Positions 23,568-32,838 of a stretch of DNA of 64,000 nt are shown piece by piece; positions within the stretch are counted from its first letter, which is position 1; each line of letters begins with the position of its first letter. Source of the stretch: Streptomyces dysideae (GTDB lineage: Bacteria > Actinomycetota > Actinomycetes > Streptomycetales > Streptomycetaceae); NCBI RefSeq assembly GCF_001514305.1, contig NZ_KQ949083.1, positions 89,257 to 153,256 of the forward strand. Reading direction: 5' to 3'. Position numbers and translations under genes: made by a program. The notes under the pieces are model-generated. The model did no database searches. It had not been told where the DNA came from and saw nothing but the letters and a program-made list of their open reading frames with translations.

Positions 23568-26009
23568 GTGGGCGGGAGCACTCTGGTACAGGAGGGACCG
23601 GCCGCGGCACCCCCGGACGCCCCCGCTCCCGCACCGGACCACACCGCCCGACTCAGCCCGCGCCGGGTGCGGTTGGTCTTCTTCGGGCTGATGCTCGCGC
23701 TGCTGCTGGCCGCGCTGGAGCAGATGATCGTCGCCACCGCGCTCCCGAAGATCGTCGGCGAGCTGCACGGCCTGGACAAGATGTCCTGGGCGATCACCGC
23801 CTACCTGCTCACCTCCACGATCGGACTGCCGATCTACGGCAAGCTCGGCGACCTCCTCGGCCGCAAGGGCGTCTTCCAGTTCGCGATCGTCGTCTTCGTC
23901 GTGGGCTCCGCGCTCGCCGGCCGTGCCGAGACCATGGACCAGCTGATCGCCTACCGCGCAGTGCAGGGCGTCGGCGCCGGCGGCCTCATGATCGGCGTGC
24001 AGGCGATCATCGCGGACATCGTGCCGCCCCGGGACCGCGGCCGCTTCATGGGCCTGATCGGCGCCGCGTTCGGGCTCGCCTCGGTCGCCGGGCCGCTGCT
24101 CGGCGGCTACTTCACCGACCACCTCTCCTGGCGCTGGTGCTTCTACATCAACGTCCCCTTCGGACTGCTCACCCTCGCCGTCGTCGCCGTCGTACTGAAG
24201 CTCCCGAAGCCGCAGGCCAAGCCCCGCCTCGACATCCTCGGCTCGCTGCTGCTCGCCGCCGCCTCCACCTGTCTGGTGCTGCTGACCAGTTGGGGCGGCA
24301 CCGAGCACGCCTGGGACTCGCGCGTCATCCTCGGCCTCGGCGCCGGAGCGGCCGTCGCCACCGTCCTCTTCCTGGTCGCCGAGCACTTCGCCACCGAACC
24401 CCTCATCCCGCTGCGGCTGTTCAGGGAACCGGTCTTCAACATCACCGCCCTGGTGGGCCTGGTGATCGGCGTCGCCCTCTTCGGCGCCGCCGGCTATCTG
24501 CCGACCTACCTGCAGATGGTCGACGGGGCCTCCGCCACCGAATCGGGGCTGCTGATGCTCCCGATGATGGCCGGCATCGTCGGCGCCTCCGTCATCGCCG
24601 GGCAGCTCATCAGCCACACCGGCCGCTACAAGGCCTACCCGGTCCTCGGCGGCGTGCTCTCCGTCGTCGGCATGTGGCTGCTGTCCCGCCTCGACGTCGA
24701 CACGCCCCGGCTGCACTACAGCATCTGGATGGCCGTCCTCGGCGCCGGCATCGGCATGGTGATGCCCGTCCTGATCCTCGCCGTGCAGAACTCCGTGGGC
24801 CCGGCCGACCTGGGGACGGCCACCAGCGCCAACAACTACTTCCGGCAGATCGGCGGCAGCGTCGGCGCCGCCGTCTTCGGCACGTTGTTCGCCGGGCGGC
24901 TCGCCGACTCCCTCTCCGAACGCCTCCCCACGCGCGCGGGCGCACAGCTGCCCGACCCGGAGTCGATCACCCCGCAGCTCGTCCACGCCCTGCCCCCGGC
25001 CCTGCGGGACGAATACATCCGGGCGTACGCCGACGCGATGCCGCGGATCTTCCTCTACCTCGTGCCGGTGCTCGTCCTCGGCCTGCTCATCGCCTTCTTC
25101 CTCAAGGAGACCCCCCTGGTGAACACCGCAGCGTCACACCACGCCCCCGTCACCGCCCCGGAGACCGCGCAGGTGAACGCCCCGATCCCGCAGGCCCGTT
25201 CGTCGTACGTCGCCGGCGTCCCGGTCTGCGGCACGGTGCAGCACGCCGACGGCACGGTCGTCCCGCGCGCGGCGCTCACGCTCATCGACGTCGTCGGACA
25301 GCAGGTCGGGCGGGGCGCGAGCGGTGAGGACGGCCGGTACGCGCTGTCGACGCCGGGCTCGGGGGCGTACATCCTGATCGCCGCGGCGGGCGGGCACCAG
25401 CCGCAGGCCGTCTCCGTGACCGTCGGCGAGCGGCCCGTCGAACTGGACGTCGTCCTCGGCGGCGCCGGACGCCTCGCCGGGAACGTGCTCACCGCCGACG
25501 GCACCCCGGTCCGGGACGCCGCCGTCACCCTCACCAACGTCCACGGCGAGGTCGTCGCCACCACCCGCAGCGGACGCGAGGGCGGCTACGTCATCACCGA
25601 GCTGGTGGCCGGGGAGTACACCCTCGCCGCCGGTGCGCCCGCCTTCCGCCCGGCCGCGCTGCCCGTCACCGTCCAGGCCGCCCGGGAGACCCGTCAGAAC
25701 GTCGAACTCGCCGGCGGCGCCGTCCTGCGCGGCACCGTACGGGCCGGCGGCGAGCGAAGCGAGATGGGGCCTCCCCCGCCCGGAGGGTGGGGGAGGCCCG
25801 TCGAGGACGCGCGCGTGACCCTCCTCGACGCCGCCGGCAACGTGGTGGACACGCGGACCACCGGCCCGGACGGCACCTTCCGGTTCATCGACCTGGCCTC
25901 CGGCGAGTACACCGTCATCGCCGCCGGTTACCCACCGGTCGCCACCGTGCTCCAGGTGGCCGGGGGCGACCGTACCGAACGCGACCTCCAACTCGGGCAC
26001 GAGGACTGA
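23568..26009 (+). CDS. MFS multidrug-type transporter with C-terminal carboxypeptidase-regulatory-like repeats
   Basis: This 813-residue protein joins a 14-helix drug:H+ antiporter (about residues 35-510; motif A seen as GKLGDLLGRKG, motif C region GAAFGLASVAGPLLGG) to about three beta-sandwich repeats of the carboxypeptidase-regulatory/Cna-B type (about 545-810; repeated G-x-V...DG-PV-DA-VTL...Y-L pattern). The repeats probably sit outside the membrane or bind a partner. The GTG at 23568 follows GAGGGGAG; a TTG at 23508 is less likely. A 14-codon palindromic repeat element is inserted in the last beta repeat (near 25750-25797). Confidence 0.87.
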   Translation: MGGSTLVQEGPAAAPPDAPAPAPDHTARLSPRRVRLVFFGLMLALLLAALEQMIVATALPKIVGELHGLDKMSWAITAYLLTSTIGLPIYGKLGDLLGRKGVFQFAIVVFVVGSALAGRAETMDQLIAYRAVQGVGAGGLMIGVQAIIADIVPPRDRGRFMGLIGAAFGLASVAGPLLGGYFTDHLSWRWCFYINVPFGLLTLAVVAVVLKLPKPQAKPRLDILGSLLLAAASTCLVLLTSWGGTEHAWDSRVILGLGAGAAVATVLFLVAEHFATEPLIPLRLFREPVFNITALVGLVIGVALFGAAGYLPTYLQMVDGASATESGLLMLPMMAGIVGASVIAGQLISHTGRYKAYPVLGGVLSVVGMWLLSRLDVDTPRLHYSIWMAVLGAGIGMVMPVLILAVQNSVGPADLGTATSANNYFRQIGGSVGAAVFGTLFAGRLADSLSERLPTRAGAQLPDPESITPQLVHALPPALRDEYIRAYADAMPRIFLYLVPVLVLGLLIAFFLKETPLVNTAASHHAPVTAPETAQVNAPIPQARSSYVAGVPVCGTVQHADGTVVPRAALTLIDVVGQQVGRGASGEDGRYALSTPGSGAYILIAAAGGHQPQAVSVTVGERPVELDVVLGGAGRLAGNVLTADGTPVRDAAVTLTNVHGEVVATTRSGREGGYVITELVAGEYTLAAGAPAFRPAALPVTVQAARETRQNVELAGGAVLRGTVRAGGERSEMGPPPPGGWGRPVEDARVTLLDAAGNVVDTRTTGPDGTFRFIDLASGEYTVIAAGYPPVATVLQVAGGDRTERDLQLGHED
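25750..25797. repeat. Small palindromic repeat, copy A, in frame inside the MFS gene
   Basis: The segment begins GCGAGCGAAGCGAGATGGGG and continues with C-rich then G-rich stretches (CTCCCCC...GGGGGAG) that can pair. It inserts about 14 residues of the pattern ERSEMG-PPPP-GWG between AGG and RPVEDA of the last beta domain, where related repeats have none. The same element is inside the S9 peptidase gene at 36275-36323. Confidence 0.65.
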
Positions 26010-26016
26010 GGTGTTC

Positions 26017-26042
26017 CACCGGCGCACGGTCACGCGCCGGTG
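26017..26042 (+). terminator. Hairpin terminator after the MFS gene
   Basis: CACCGGCGC (26017-26025) pairs perfectly with GCGCCGGTG (26034-26042), eight bases beyond the stop. Confidence 0.75.
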
Positions 26043-26153
26043 CGATCTCGTCACACCGATTCGCGCATTGCCGCACATCATCAGCGGCTCTCGCCGTACG
26101 GTAGTGACGGCGGCACAGATCTTGCGGAGCCGTGGGGAGAGAGGGCCTGGGCC

Positions 26154-28634
26154 ATGGAAAATGGCACCGACCGGGGCACCGAGAGGGACATGCCTCCCAG
26201 CCGCGGAGCTGGGAACGGCGCGGCGACGGAGTTCGCCGTGGCCGGCCGTGTCCCGCTGGCCGTGGTAGTGGTCGACCGTGACGGCCTCGTCTCCCACTGG
26301 AGCACCGGCGCACGACGCCTGTTCGGCGCCCCCAAGGAAGAGGCCATCGGCCGGGCCGCGGTCGACCTGCTGCCCGTCTCCGGAGCGCTCCCCGAGGAGG
26401 ACGACGTCACCCCGTACGGGGCCTACACCGCCTACGACGGACTCGGACCCGACCTCGAATCGTCCCTCGACGGACGGCTGTCCTACCCGGCCGCGGGCCG
26501 TGCCCGCCTCACCGTGCCCGACCGCGACCGCGACCGCGTCGACGTACTGTGGTGGGCGTACCCGCTGGTGGGCCCCGGGCGCGAACGGCTGCTGGTGCTG
26601 GGCGCCGACGCGGGCGGGCTGCACCCGGACGAGCCGGACGACGACAGCGCCTTCGAGCGCATCGCACCCGGCTTCGCCCTGCACACCGACTTCCCCGGCG
26701 CCGAGGAACTCGCCCGCCGGCTTCCCGAGATCCTGCCCAGCATGAGCGTCGAGGAGAGCGCCCGCATCGTCGCGCAGATCCTCGAACTGGGCTATCCCGT
26801 CCTGGAGTTCAGCCAGAACGACCGGGTGCCCGTCACTCCCGACTGGGGCGTCCCCCGGCGCGCCGAGCGCAAGGCCCGCCGCGAGCGCGCCGCCCGCGCC
26901 GTGGCCGCCGGTGAGCAACCGCCCCACGACCTCCAGGACGAGGCCGAGGACCTCGAATACGCCGCCGTACGCGAACGCCTGGAGTTCCTCAACGAGGTCA
27001 GCGGCCGCATCGGCACCTCCCTCGACCTGGCCAAGACCATCATCGAGGTCAGCAAGGCCGTCGTACCCCGCTTCACCGACGTCGCCGGCACCTATCTGCG
27101 CGAACAGGTCGTCGCCGGCGAGGGATTCCCCGAGGGCGTGCCCGACACCACCACCATGTGGCACCGCGTCGCCCTCGAGCACACCGACGAACCCGGCCGC
27201 TGGGACGACGTCGTGCCGGTCGGCGAGGCCATGCCGTTCCCGGCGCACACCCCGTTCTTCCAGTGCATGACCTCCGGCGAGCCCGTCCTCGTGCCGCGCA
27301 TCAGCGAGGAGATGGGCCACGCCATCGCCTCCCAGTTCGAGAAGCGCGACATCCGGCCCCTGATCACCGGCCGCTCCATGCTGGTCGTGCCGCTCAAGGC
27401 GCGCAATGTGGTGCTCGGCTTCATGATCCTGCTGCGCCACCCCGAGCGGACCGTCTTCAACGACATGGACCGCGTCACCGGCGCCGAACTCGCCGCCCGC
27501 GCGGGCCTCGTGCTCGACAACGCGCGCATGTACACCTTCCAGGAGAGCGTCGCCGAGACCCTCCAGGACAGCATGCTGCCGCACATCCCGCCGCGCATGG
27601 CGGGCTGCGACATCGCCACCCGCTATCTGCCCGGCACCCTGCTCGGCCGCGTCGGCGGCGACTGGTTCGACTCCGTGAAACTCCCCGGCGCCCGCACCGC
27701 CCTCGTCGTCGGCGACGTCATGGGCCACGGCCTCAACTCCGCCGCGATGATGGGCCAGTTACGGACCGCCGTACAGACCATGGCCGCCCTCGACCTGCCG
27801 CCCGCCCAGCTGCTGCGCAACCTCGACGACCTCGCCCAGCGCCTCGGCGACACCTACCTCGCGACCTGCCTGTACGCGGTCTACGACCCGATCGCCGGCG
27901 AACTGCACATCGCCAACGCGGGCCATATTCCACCCGTGCTGGTCCGTTCCGAGGACGGCCGCAGCGAACTGCTCGACCTGCCCACCGGCGCGCCCATAGG
28001 AGTCGGCGGGGTCCCCTTCGAGGCTTTACGCGTACGCGTGGCGCCCGGCGACCGCATCGTCATGTGCACCGACGGTCTGGTCGAGGTGCGCGGCGAGGAC
28101 ATCGGCGTAGGACTCGCGACCCTCTGTGAGTCCGCCGCCCACCCGGCCGCCTCCATGGACGACGCCTGCGACACCATCATCCGCGCCCTCAACACGCGCG
28201 GCGGCCGCAAGGACGACGTCGCCCTCCTGATGGGCCGCCTCAACGGCATCGAACCCGACGACGTCGCCGAATGGCGGCTCACCCCCGACCCGGTCGAGGT
28301 CGGCCGGGCCCGCGCGGTGGTCCGGGAACAGCTCCACGACTGGGGCCTGGCCAAGCTCGCGTACACCGCCGAACTGCTGGTCAGCGAGCTGGTCACCAAT
28401 GCCGTACGGCACTCCCACAGCCGCCCGCTCGACCTGCGCCTGGTCCGCGGCGACACCCTGCTGTGCGAGGTGGATGACGACGACCACGACCTGCCGACCC
28501 TGCGCAGCGCCGGTCCCACCGACGAGTTCGGGCGCGGACTGCGGGTCGTGAGCACGCTCGCCCGCGAATGGGGCACCAGCCGAACGAGCGCCGGAAAGAC
28601 CGTCTGGTTCGAACTGACGCTTCCGCGACGCTGA
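26154..28634 (+). CDS. SpoIIE-type PP2C phosphatase with PAS, GAF and anti-sigma-like ATPase domains
   Basis: This 826-residue multidomain protein begins with a PAS domain (about 30-110), followed by a GAF domain (about 290-450), a SpoIIE PP2C phosphatase (about 470-690; metal-site regions GDWFD and GDVMGHG) and an RsbW-like histidine-kinase-type ATPase (about 710-820; N-box ELVTNAVRHSHS, G-box FGRGLRVV). Such proteins dephosphorylate anti-anti-sigma factors and may also phosphorylate them, so they tune stress sigma factors. No anti-sigma partner is adjacent; the SigB-family gene at 59.5 kb is a possible target. The ATG at 26154 begins MENGTDRG. Confidence 0.92.
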   Translation: MENGTDRGTERDMPPSRGAGNGAATEFAVAGRVPLAVVVVDRDGLVSHWSTGARRLFGAPKEEAIGRAAVDLLPVSGALPEEDDVTPYGAYTAYDGLGPDLESSLDGRLSYPAAGRARLTVPDRDRDRVDVLWWAYPLVGPGRERLLVLGADAGGLHPDEPDDDSAFERIAPGFALHTDFPGAEELARRLPEILPSMSVEESARIVAQILELGYPVLEFSQNDRVPVTPDWGVPRRAERKARRERAARAVAAGEQPPHDLQDEAEDLEYAAVRERLEFLNEVSGRIGTSLDLAKTIIEVSKAVVPRFTDVAGTYLREQVVAGEGFPEGVPDTTTMWHRVALEHTDEPGRWDDVVPVGEAMPFPAHTPFFQCMTSGEPVLVPRISEEMGHAIASQFEKRDIRPLITGRSMLVVPLKARNVVLGFMILLRHPERTVFNDMDRVTGAELAARAGLVLDNARMYTFQESVAETLQDSMLPHIPPRMAGCDIATRYLPGTLLGRVGGDWFDSVKLPGARTALVVGDVMGHGLNSAAMMGQLRTAVQTMAALDLPPAQLLRNLDDLAQRLGDTYLATCLYAVYDPIAGELHIANAGHIPPVLVRSEDGRSELLDLPTGAPIGVGGVPFEALRVRVAPGDRIVMCTDGLVEVRGEDIGVGLATLCESAAHPAASMDDACDTIIRALNTRGGRKDDVALLMGRLNGIEPDDVAEWRLTPDPVEVGRARAVVREQLHDWGLAKLAYTAELLVSELVTNAVRHSHSRPLDLRLVRGDTLLCEVDDDDHDLPTLRSAGPTDEFGRGLRVVSTLAREWGTSRTSAGKTVWFELTLPRR

Positions 28635-28653
28635 TCCACCCCCGCGGCACGAG

Positions 28654-28675
28654 GGGCGTACGACGGCGTACGCCC
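28654..28675 (+). terminator. Hairpin terminator after the SpoIIE-type gene
   Basis: GGGCGTACG (28654-28662) and CGTACGCCC (28667-28675) form a perfect 9-bp stem with loop ACGG, 20 bases beyond the stop. Confidence 0.75.
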
Positions 28676-28790
28676 TTCGAATGCGGCGTGAAGGAACGCG
28701 CCACGCGCTTGTGGCCGTGACCTGGGCACGATAGACCGTACTCGCCCGTCACTTTGCGACGGTTCGGCAGCGCACCCTGGGGAGTTGGCG

Positions 28791-29516
28791 ATGAGCGTGA
28801 CGAGTCGGTACCGAGAGGCATGGGAGGGCTTCTGGAAGGAAGCCCCCGACGAACAGGGGGCGGTGTTCTGGGACGCCGAACCGGCCCTGACCGCCGGTCT
28901 CCACCTCGCCCTCTTCGAGCAGTACCTGGTGAACCCCAACCTGCCCATGGTGGACCTCGGTTGCGGCAACGGCACCCAGACCCGGTTCCTCGCCGACCGG
29001 TTCCCGCACGTCGTCGGCGCCGACCTGTCCGCGGCGGCCCTCGACCACGCCCGGCACGCCGACCCCGCCGGACAGGCCACCTACCGGATGCTGGACGCCG
29101 TCGAGAAGACCGAGGCGGAGACGCTGCACGCCGAACTCGGCGACACCAACGTCTACATGCGCGGCGTACTCCACCAGGCTGAGTCCGACGACCGGCAGCA
29201 GATGGTGGACGGCATAGCCACCCTCGTCGGAGCGCACGGGCGGGTCTTCCTCGTCGAACTCGCCGAGGCCGCCAAGCCCGTCCTGATGGGTCTGGCCCAG
29301 AGTCCCGCCGGACCACCGCCCAAGCTGGCGCCGATCTTCCGGCACGGCATCGCACCCGGGGAGGCGGCCGACGACGCGGTCCCCGAGTATCTGCGCGCGG
29401 CCGGGCTCACCGTCCTCGCGAGCGGCGAACAGCCCCTCATCACCACGGAGTACGGGCCCGACGGCACCCGGATCGAACTGCCGTCGAAGTGGCTGGTGGC
29501 GGGCCGCACCGTGTGA
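28791..29516 (+). CDS. Class I SAM-dependent methyltransferase
   Basis: This 241-residue protein has the SAM-binding motif I VDLGCGNGTQTRFLA near residue 50 and motif II GADLSAAALDHAR. The rest follows the class I fold. The substrate is unknown. The ATG at 28791 follows GGGGAG. A TTG six bases earlier is possible but lies within the ribosome binding site region. It appears to be transcribed alone between the SpoIIE terminator and the secreted beta-propeller gene. Confidence 0.86.
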   Translation: MSVTSRYREAWEGFWKEAPDEQGAVFWDAEPALTAGLHLALFEQYLVNPNLPMVDLGCGNGTQTRFLADRFPHVVGADLSAAALDHARHADPAGQATYRMLDAVEKTEAETLHAELGDTNVYMRGVLHQAESDDRQQMVDGIATLVGAHGRVFLVELAEAAKPVLMGLAQSPAGPPPKLAPIFRHGIAPGEAADDAVPEYLRAAGLTVLASGEQPLITTEYGPDGTRIELPSKWLVAGRTV

Positions 29517-29627
29517 CGGAGGCCGTCGGCCGGGGCCACGGGGAACCCCCATGTCTGCTGAGTCGTTTCCAACTTGCGTAATTGTCAACCGAGTTGCCGA
29601 CGAATCCCTGTCATGGAGGTCCCTACC

Positions 29628-30569
29628 ATGAACCACTCCCGCCCGACCCGGCGTGCGGTGCTCGGTGGCGCCGCCGCGCTGGCCGCCGTCGCGGTGACCG
29701 CCGGTGCCGGCACGGCGAGCGCCGCGCCGGCGACCTGGCCGACGGAGTGCGCGCTGCCCAACGGCTGGCTCCCCGAGGGCATCGCCATCGACCGCAAGCC
29801 GTACGCATACCTGGGCTCCCGCGCCAACGGCGCCGTCCACCGCACCGACCTGCGCACCGGCGAGGGCAAGGTCCTTTTCGCGGGCGGCACCGGCCTGATA
29901 TCCGTCGGCCTGAAGGTGGACGACCACGAGGGCCTGCTCTACGTCGCCGGGAACACGGGCGTCGCGCGGGTGCACGACGCACGCACCGGCGAACTCCTCG
30001 TCACTCACCAACTCAGCGAGGCCACCGGCCACTTCATCAATGACGTCACGCTGCTCGGCGGCAGAGCGTGGTTCACCGACTCGCGCGCCGCGGCCCTCTA
30101 CGCCGTCCCGCGCGGCGGCGAGAGCGGCGCGGTCCTGACCCTGCCGCTGACCGGCGACTGGGTCCAGCTCCCCGACGTGAACAACGCGAACGGCGTCGTC
30201 GGCACGCCCGACGGCCGGGGGCTGATCGTCGTCAAGAGCACGCCGGGCGAGCTGTACAACGTGAACCCCAAGACCGGCCACGCCACGAAGATCACGCTGG
30301 TTGGCCAGGCCGACGTGGTGAACGGCGACGGGCTGTGGCGCATCGGCCGCACGCTGTACGTCGTCCAGAACCGCCTGAACACGGTCAGCGTCTGGGACCT
30401 GGACGCCAAGGCGGCGACGGCCACCCTGCGCAAGACGATCACCGACCCGCGCTTCGACGTCCCCACCACCGCCGCTCGCTACGGCGACCGGCTCTATCTG
30501 GTCAACGCCCGCTTTACGACCACACCGACGCCCGAGACGCCGTACAACGCGGTCGCGGTCTCCCTCTGA
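29628..30569 (+). CDS. Secreted SMP-30/gluconolactonase-like beta-propeller protein
   Basis: This 313-residue protein has a Tat-type signal (TRRAVLGGAAALAAVAV, cleavage near ASAAPA) and a mature part made of repeated strands typical of SMP-30/gluconolactonase-like six-bladed propellers (for example LYVAGNTGVARVHD, GHFINDVTLLGGRAWFTDS, NNANGVVGTPDGRGLIVV). Streptomyces homologues are sometimes labelled superoxide dismutase, but no metal-site motif for that enzyme is visible. Function is unassigned; it could hydrolyse a lactone or only bind ligands. The ATG at 29628 follows GGAGGT. Confidence 0.85.
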   Translation: MNHSRPTRRAVLGGAAALAAVAVTAGAGTASAAPATWPTECALPNGWLPEGIAIDRKPYAYLGSRANGAVHRTDLRTGEGKVLFAGGTGLISVGLKVDDHEGLLYVAGNTGVARVHDARTGELLVTHQLSEATGHFINDVTLLGGRAWFTDSRAAALYAVPRGGESGAVLTLPLTGDWVQLPDVNNANGVVGTPDGRGLIVVKSTPGELYNVNPKTGHATKITLVGQADVVNGDGLWRIGRTLYVVQNRLNTVSVWDLDAKAATATLRKTITDPRFDVPTTAARYGDRLYLVNARFTTTPTPETPYNAVAVSL

Positions 30570-30644
30570 CCCACCGGCGGTGAAACGCGTCGCCCTCCGG
30601 TGCGCTCGTCGCGCGCCGGAGAGCGAACTCTGCGGTGAATGGCC

Positions 30645-31269
30645 TCAGTTGACCGAGCGGCCGCGGCGGTACGCCACCCAGCCCGCGCCCAGCAGGGCGG
30701 CCGCGAGCGCGGCGACGGAGAGCACGGTCACGCCGGTGGAGGCGAGGCTGCCGCTGCCGGTGGCGGTCGTGCCCGAGGTGCCGGAGCCGCCGGTGGTGGA
30801 GGCGGTACCCGTGCCGCCGGTGCTGCCACCGCCCGTGGTCGTTGCGGGTGGCCAGCACACACGTGGCCTTGAAGCAGTCGGTGTACTCGTCCTTGGCGTC
30901 GACGGTCAGCTCCACCTCGAAGGTGCCGCCCGCGTCGTACGGGACCGCCAGGTCCTCGCCGTAGTCCGGCGGGTTGGAGGAGATCCACGCCGAGGAGTGC
31001 GAGCCGCCGCTCATGCCGACGCCGCCGACGCACGGGGTGGGCAGTTCGCCGTCGCCGTTGTCGACGCGCAGGGCGACGTAGATGCCCTTCTTCGCGTCGT
31101 AGCCGGAGCCGGTGACCTTCAGGGTCTGGTCCTCGGTGGCGAGGTTGTTGACCGGGGTGACGGTGAGCTTCTGGCCGTTCGGGCCGGTGACGGTCTTGCT
31201 GCCGGACGGCGCGCCGTCCTCGCCGTCCGCGCCGACGCCGTTGTTGCCGCCGCCCTGAAGGTCACCCAC
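30645..31269 (-). pseudogene. 5'-truncated, frameshifted cell-surface protein (HtaA-associated type C-terminus)
   Basis: From 31269 to about 30850 one frame encodes a surface-protein beta domain (GQKLTVTPVNNLATEDQTLK, GSGYDAKKGIYVALRVDNGD, PCVGGVGMSGGSHSSAWISS). It then runs into nonsense. A different frame from about 30860 to 30645 carries the expected end: a Gly/Thr/Ser-rich linker, LASTGV, a transmembrane helix and RRGRSVN. Together these form the C-terminal third of a Streptomyces surface protein of the kind that carries HtaA heme-binding domains, but no signal peptide or N-terminal domains precede it. The acyltransferase 3' end lies there instead. So the gene looks truncated and frameshifted; a sequencing error could explain the frameshift but not the missing 5' part. 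Confidence 0.65.
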
Positions 31270-32407
31270 ACCGCATTGCGGTTCCCGGCGCCTCCCGGCC
31301 GGCGCTCACCTCCCCCGGTGCGCGGCCCACGGCGCGGGCCGACTCCGTGGTGTCCCTCCGGAACGCCCAGTCCATCCTCGGCTCCACCACACACCGGAAC
31401 ACCCGCCGGACGGGCGACGTGCACAGCGCGGTCACGGCTGCCGCGGCGATGACCGAGACGGTGATCTTGCCGAGTGGTGTGTGTGTCCAGGCGAGGTGGG
31501 ACCAGTGCCAGTGGTTGGCGGCCTGGATGACGAAGCCGTGCAGCAGAAAGCCGTAGAGGGTGCCCGCGCCCAGGGTGGTGAACCATGTCCGGCGTCCGGG
31601 CACCCAGGCGAGGAAGCAGGCGGCCAGGGTCAGTGAGCAGCCGAAGAGAACCAACGTCATGACGGGGCCGTACCAGGCGGGCACCCCGAACTCCCCGGCG
31701 GCGGAGTGGTGGAAGAACCAGGCGTAGTCCATCCGCGGGACCGCCCAGTACGCCACGGCGAGCGCGCCCGCGCCGACCGGCACCGCCAGCAGGCGTGCCC
31801 TGCGACGGCGGAGCAGCCGGAAGTGGTCCGGTCTCAGGCACAGGCCGAGCACGAAGTAGGGCAGGAACTGCAGGGCGCGCTGCAGGTCGAGGTCGTAGCC
31901 GACGGACGGTGACAGGGTCGCCAGCATCGCGACGGCGAGGGCGGTCGGCAGCGGCCACCGCACGCTCTGCCAGATCGGGGTCGTCAGACGCCAGATGAAC
32001 AGCGCCGCCAGGAACCACGTCAGATACAACGGGTCCAGCAGGCTGACCGGCCGCTCCGGTACACCGTCGGACCACCGGGTGAAGAGGGTGTACGCCGTCT
32101 CGAAGACGACGTAGGGGACGACGACACCGGTGACCAGGCGCCCGATCCTCCGCGGGCTCGCGTCGAACCCTCGGGAGAAGTATCCGGACATGACGATGAA
32201 CGCCGGCATGTGGAAGGCGTACACGAACATGTAGAGCGCGGTCACGGTACGGCTGCCGGAGCGCAACGGTTCCCAGGCGTGGCCCGTCGCGACCAGCACG
32301 ATCGCCAGGTACTTGGCGTTGTCGAAGAAGGCGTCGCGTTGCTTCGCCCGCTCACAGAGGGGCACGCGACTTACTAACGGTACGTCTGTGGCGGGAGAGG
32401 ACGGCAT
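31262..32407 (-). CDS. Acyltransferase family 3 membrane protein
   Basis: This protein of about 381 residues has roughly ten transmembrane helices and opens with RDAFFDNAKYLAIVLVATGH, followed by MFVYAFHMPAFIVMSGYFSRG, the conserved regions of acyltransferase-3 enzymes that move acyl groups onto sugars or other cell-surface molecules. A histidine in the first helix (ATGH) fits the proposed catalytic site. ATG at 32407 is used; GTG at 32443 is the alternative. Its 3' end overlaps the truncated surface-protein remnant by eight bases. The substrate is unknown. Confidence 0.83.
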   Translation of the reverse strand: MPSSPATDVPLVSRVPLCERAKQRDAFFDNAKYLAIVLVATGHAWEPLRSGSRTVTALYMFVYAFHMPAFIVMSGYFSRGFDASPRRIGRLVTGVVVPYVVFETAYTLFTRWSDGVPERPVSLLDPLYLTWFLAALFIWRLTTPIWQSVRWPLPTALAVAMLATLSPSVGYDLDLQRALQFLPYFVLGLCLRPDHFRLLRRRRARLLAVPVGAGALAVAYWAVPRMDYAWFFHHSAAGEFGVPAWYGPVMTLVLFGCSLTLAACFLAWVPGRRTWFTTLGAGTLYGFLLHGFVIQAANHWHWSHLAWTHTPLGKITVSVIAAAAVTALCTSPVRRVFRCVVEPRMDWAFRRDTTESARAVGRAPGEVSAGREAPGTAMRCG

Positions 32408-32838
32408 TCCAGGCCGCTCACCACTTTCGGGCGGTCTAAACACCCCGGGAATCGCCGGTGGACGAAGATCCGGTAAACCTGCACACCGTTCACCAGCAGG
32501 TCGTCCGGAACTGAACAGTAGTCACGACTGGGTCGGATCGCGGCGGTCTCGGTGCGTGGGTGTCCCTTCTGGGGAGCCGTGGTGACCGGCATAGGTGCAG
32601 TACGGCGGCAGGCCGCGTGAAGGTGTCGGTGTGTTCCGTCACCGCGCGGTCACACCGGTGAAGCCCGCTTCCGCGGTGCGTCCCGTTTGCCCCTCGGGCG
32701 GCTGGCCGCCCCATTCCCGGCGTGCTTTGATCCTGCGCATCGTGCAAGTCGCCGGGAAGGGTTCCCAGTTTCGGGAATCGGGCGAACTCTGCCATTCGGA
32801 AATACCTAGAAGTACCTATGTGAAGGGAACCGCGCGTT
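32408..32838. other. Divergent intergenic region upstream of the double-glycine peptide gene
   Basis: This stretch of about 430 bases lies between the acyltransferase (minus) and the small peptide gene (plus). Its base composition near 32760-32835 is lower in GC than its surroundings. No full gene is supported; a 72-residue open frame on the minus strand at 32374-32592 has no good start signal. Promoters for both flanking genes should lie here but none stands out. Confidence 0.4.

Noticed and set aside
29628..30569. Superoxide dismutase
   Set aside because: No metal-ligand pattern for Fe/Mn, Ni or Cu/Zn enzymes; the repeats fit a secreted beta-propeller.
32374..32592. A 72-codon minus-strand frame upstream of the acyltransferase
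   Set aside because: No ribosome binding site, no recognisable sequence, and it overlaps the acyltransferase start.
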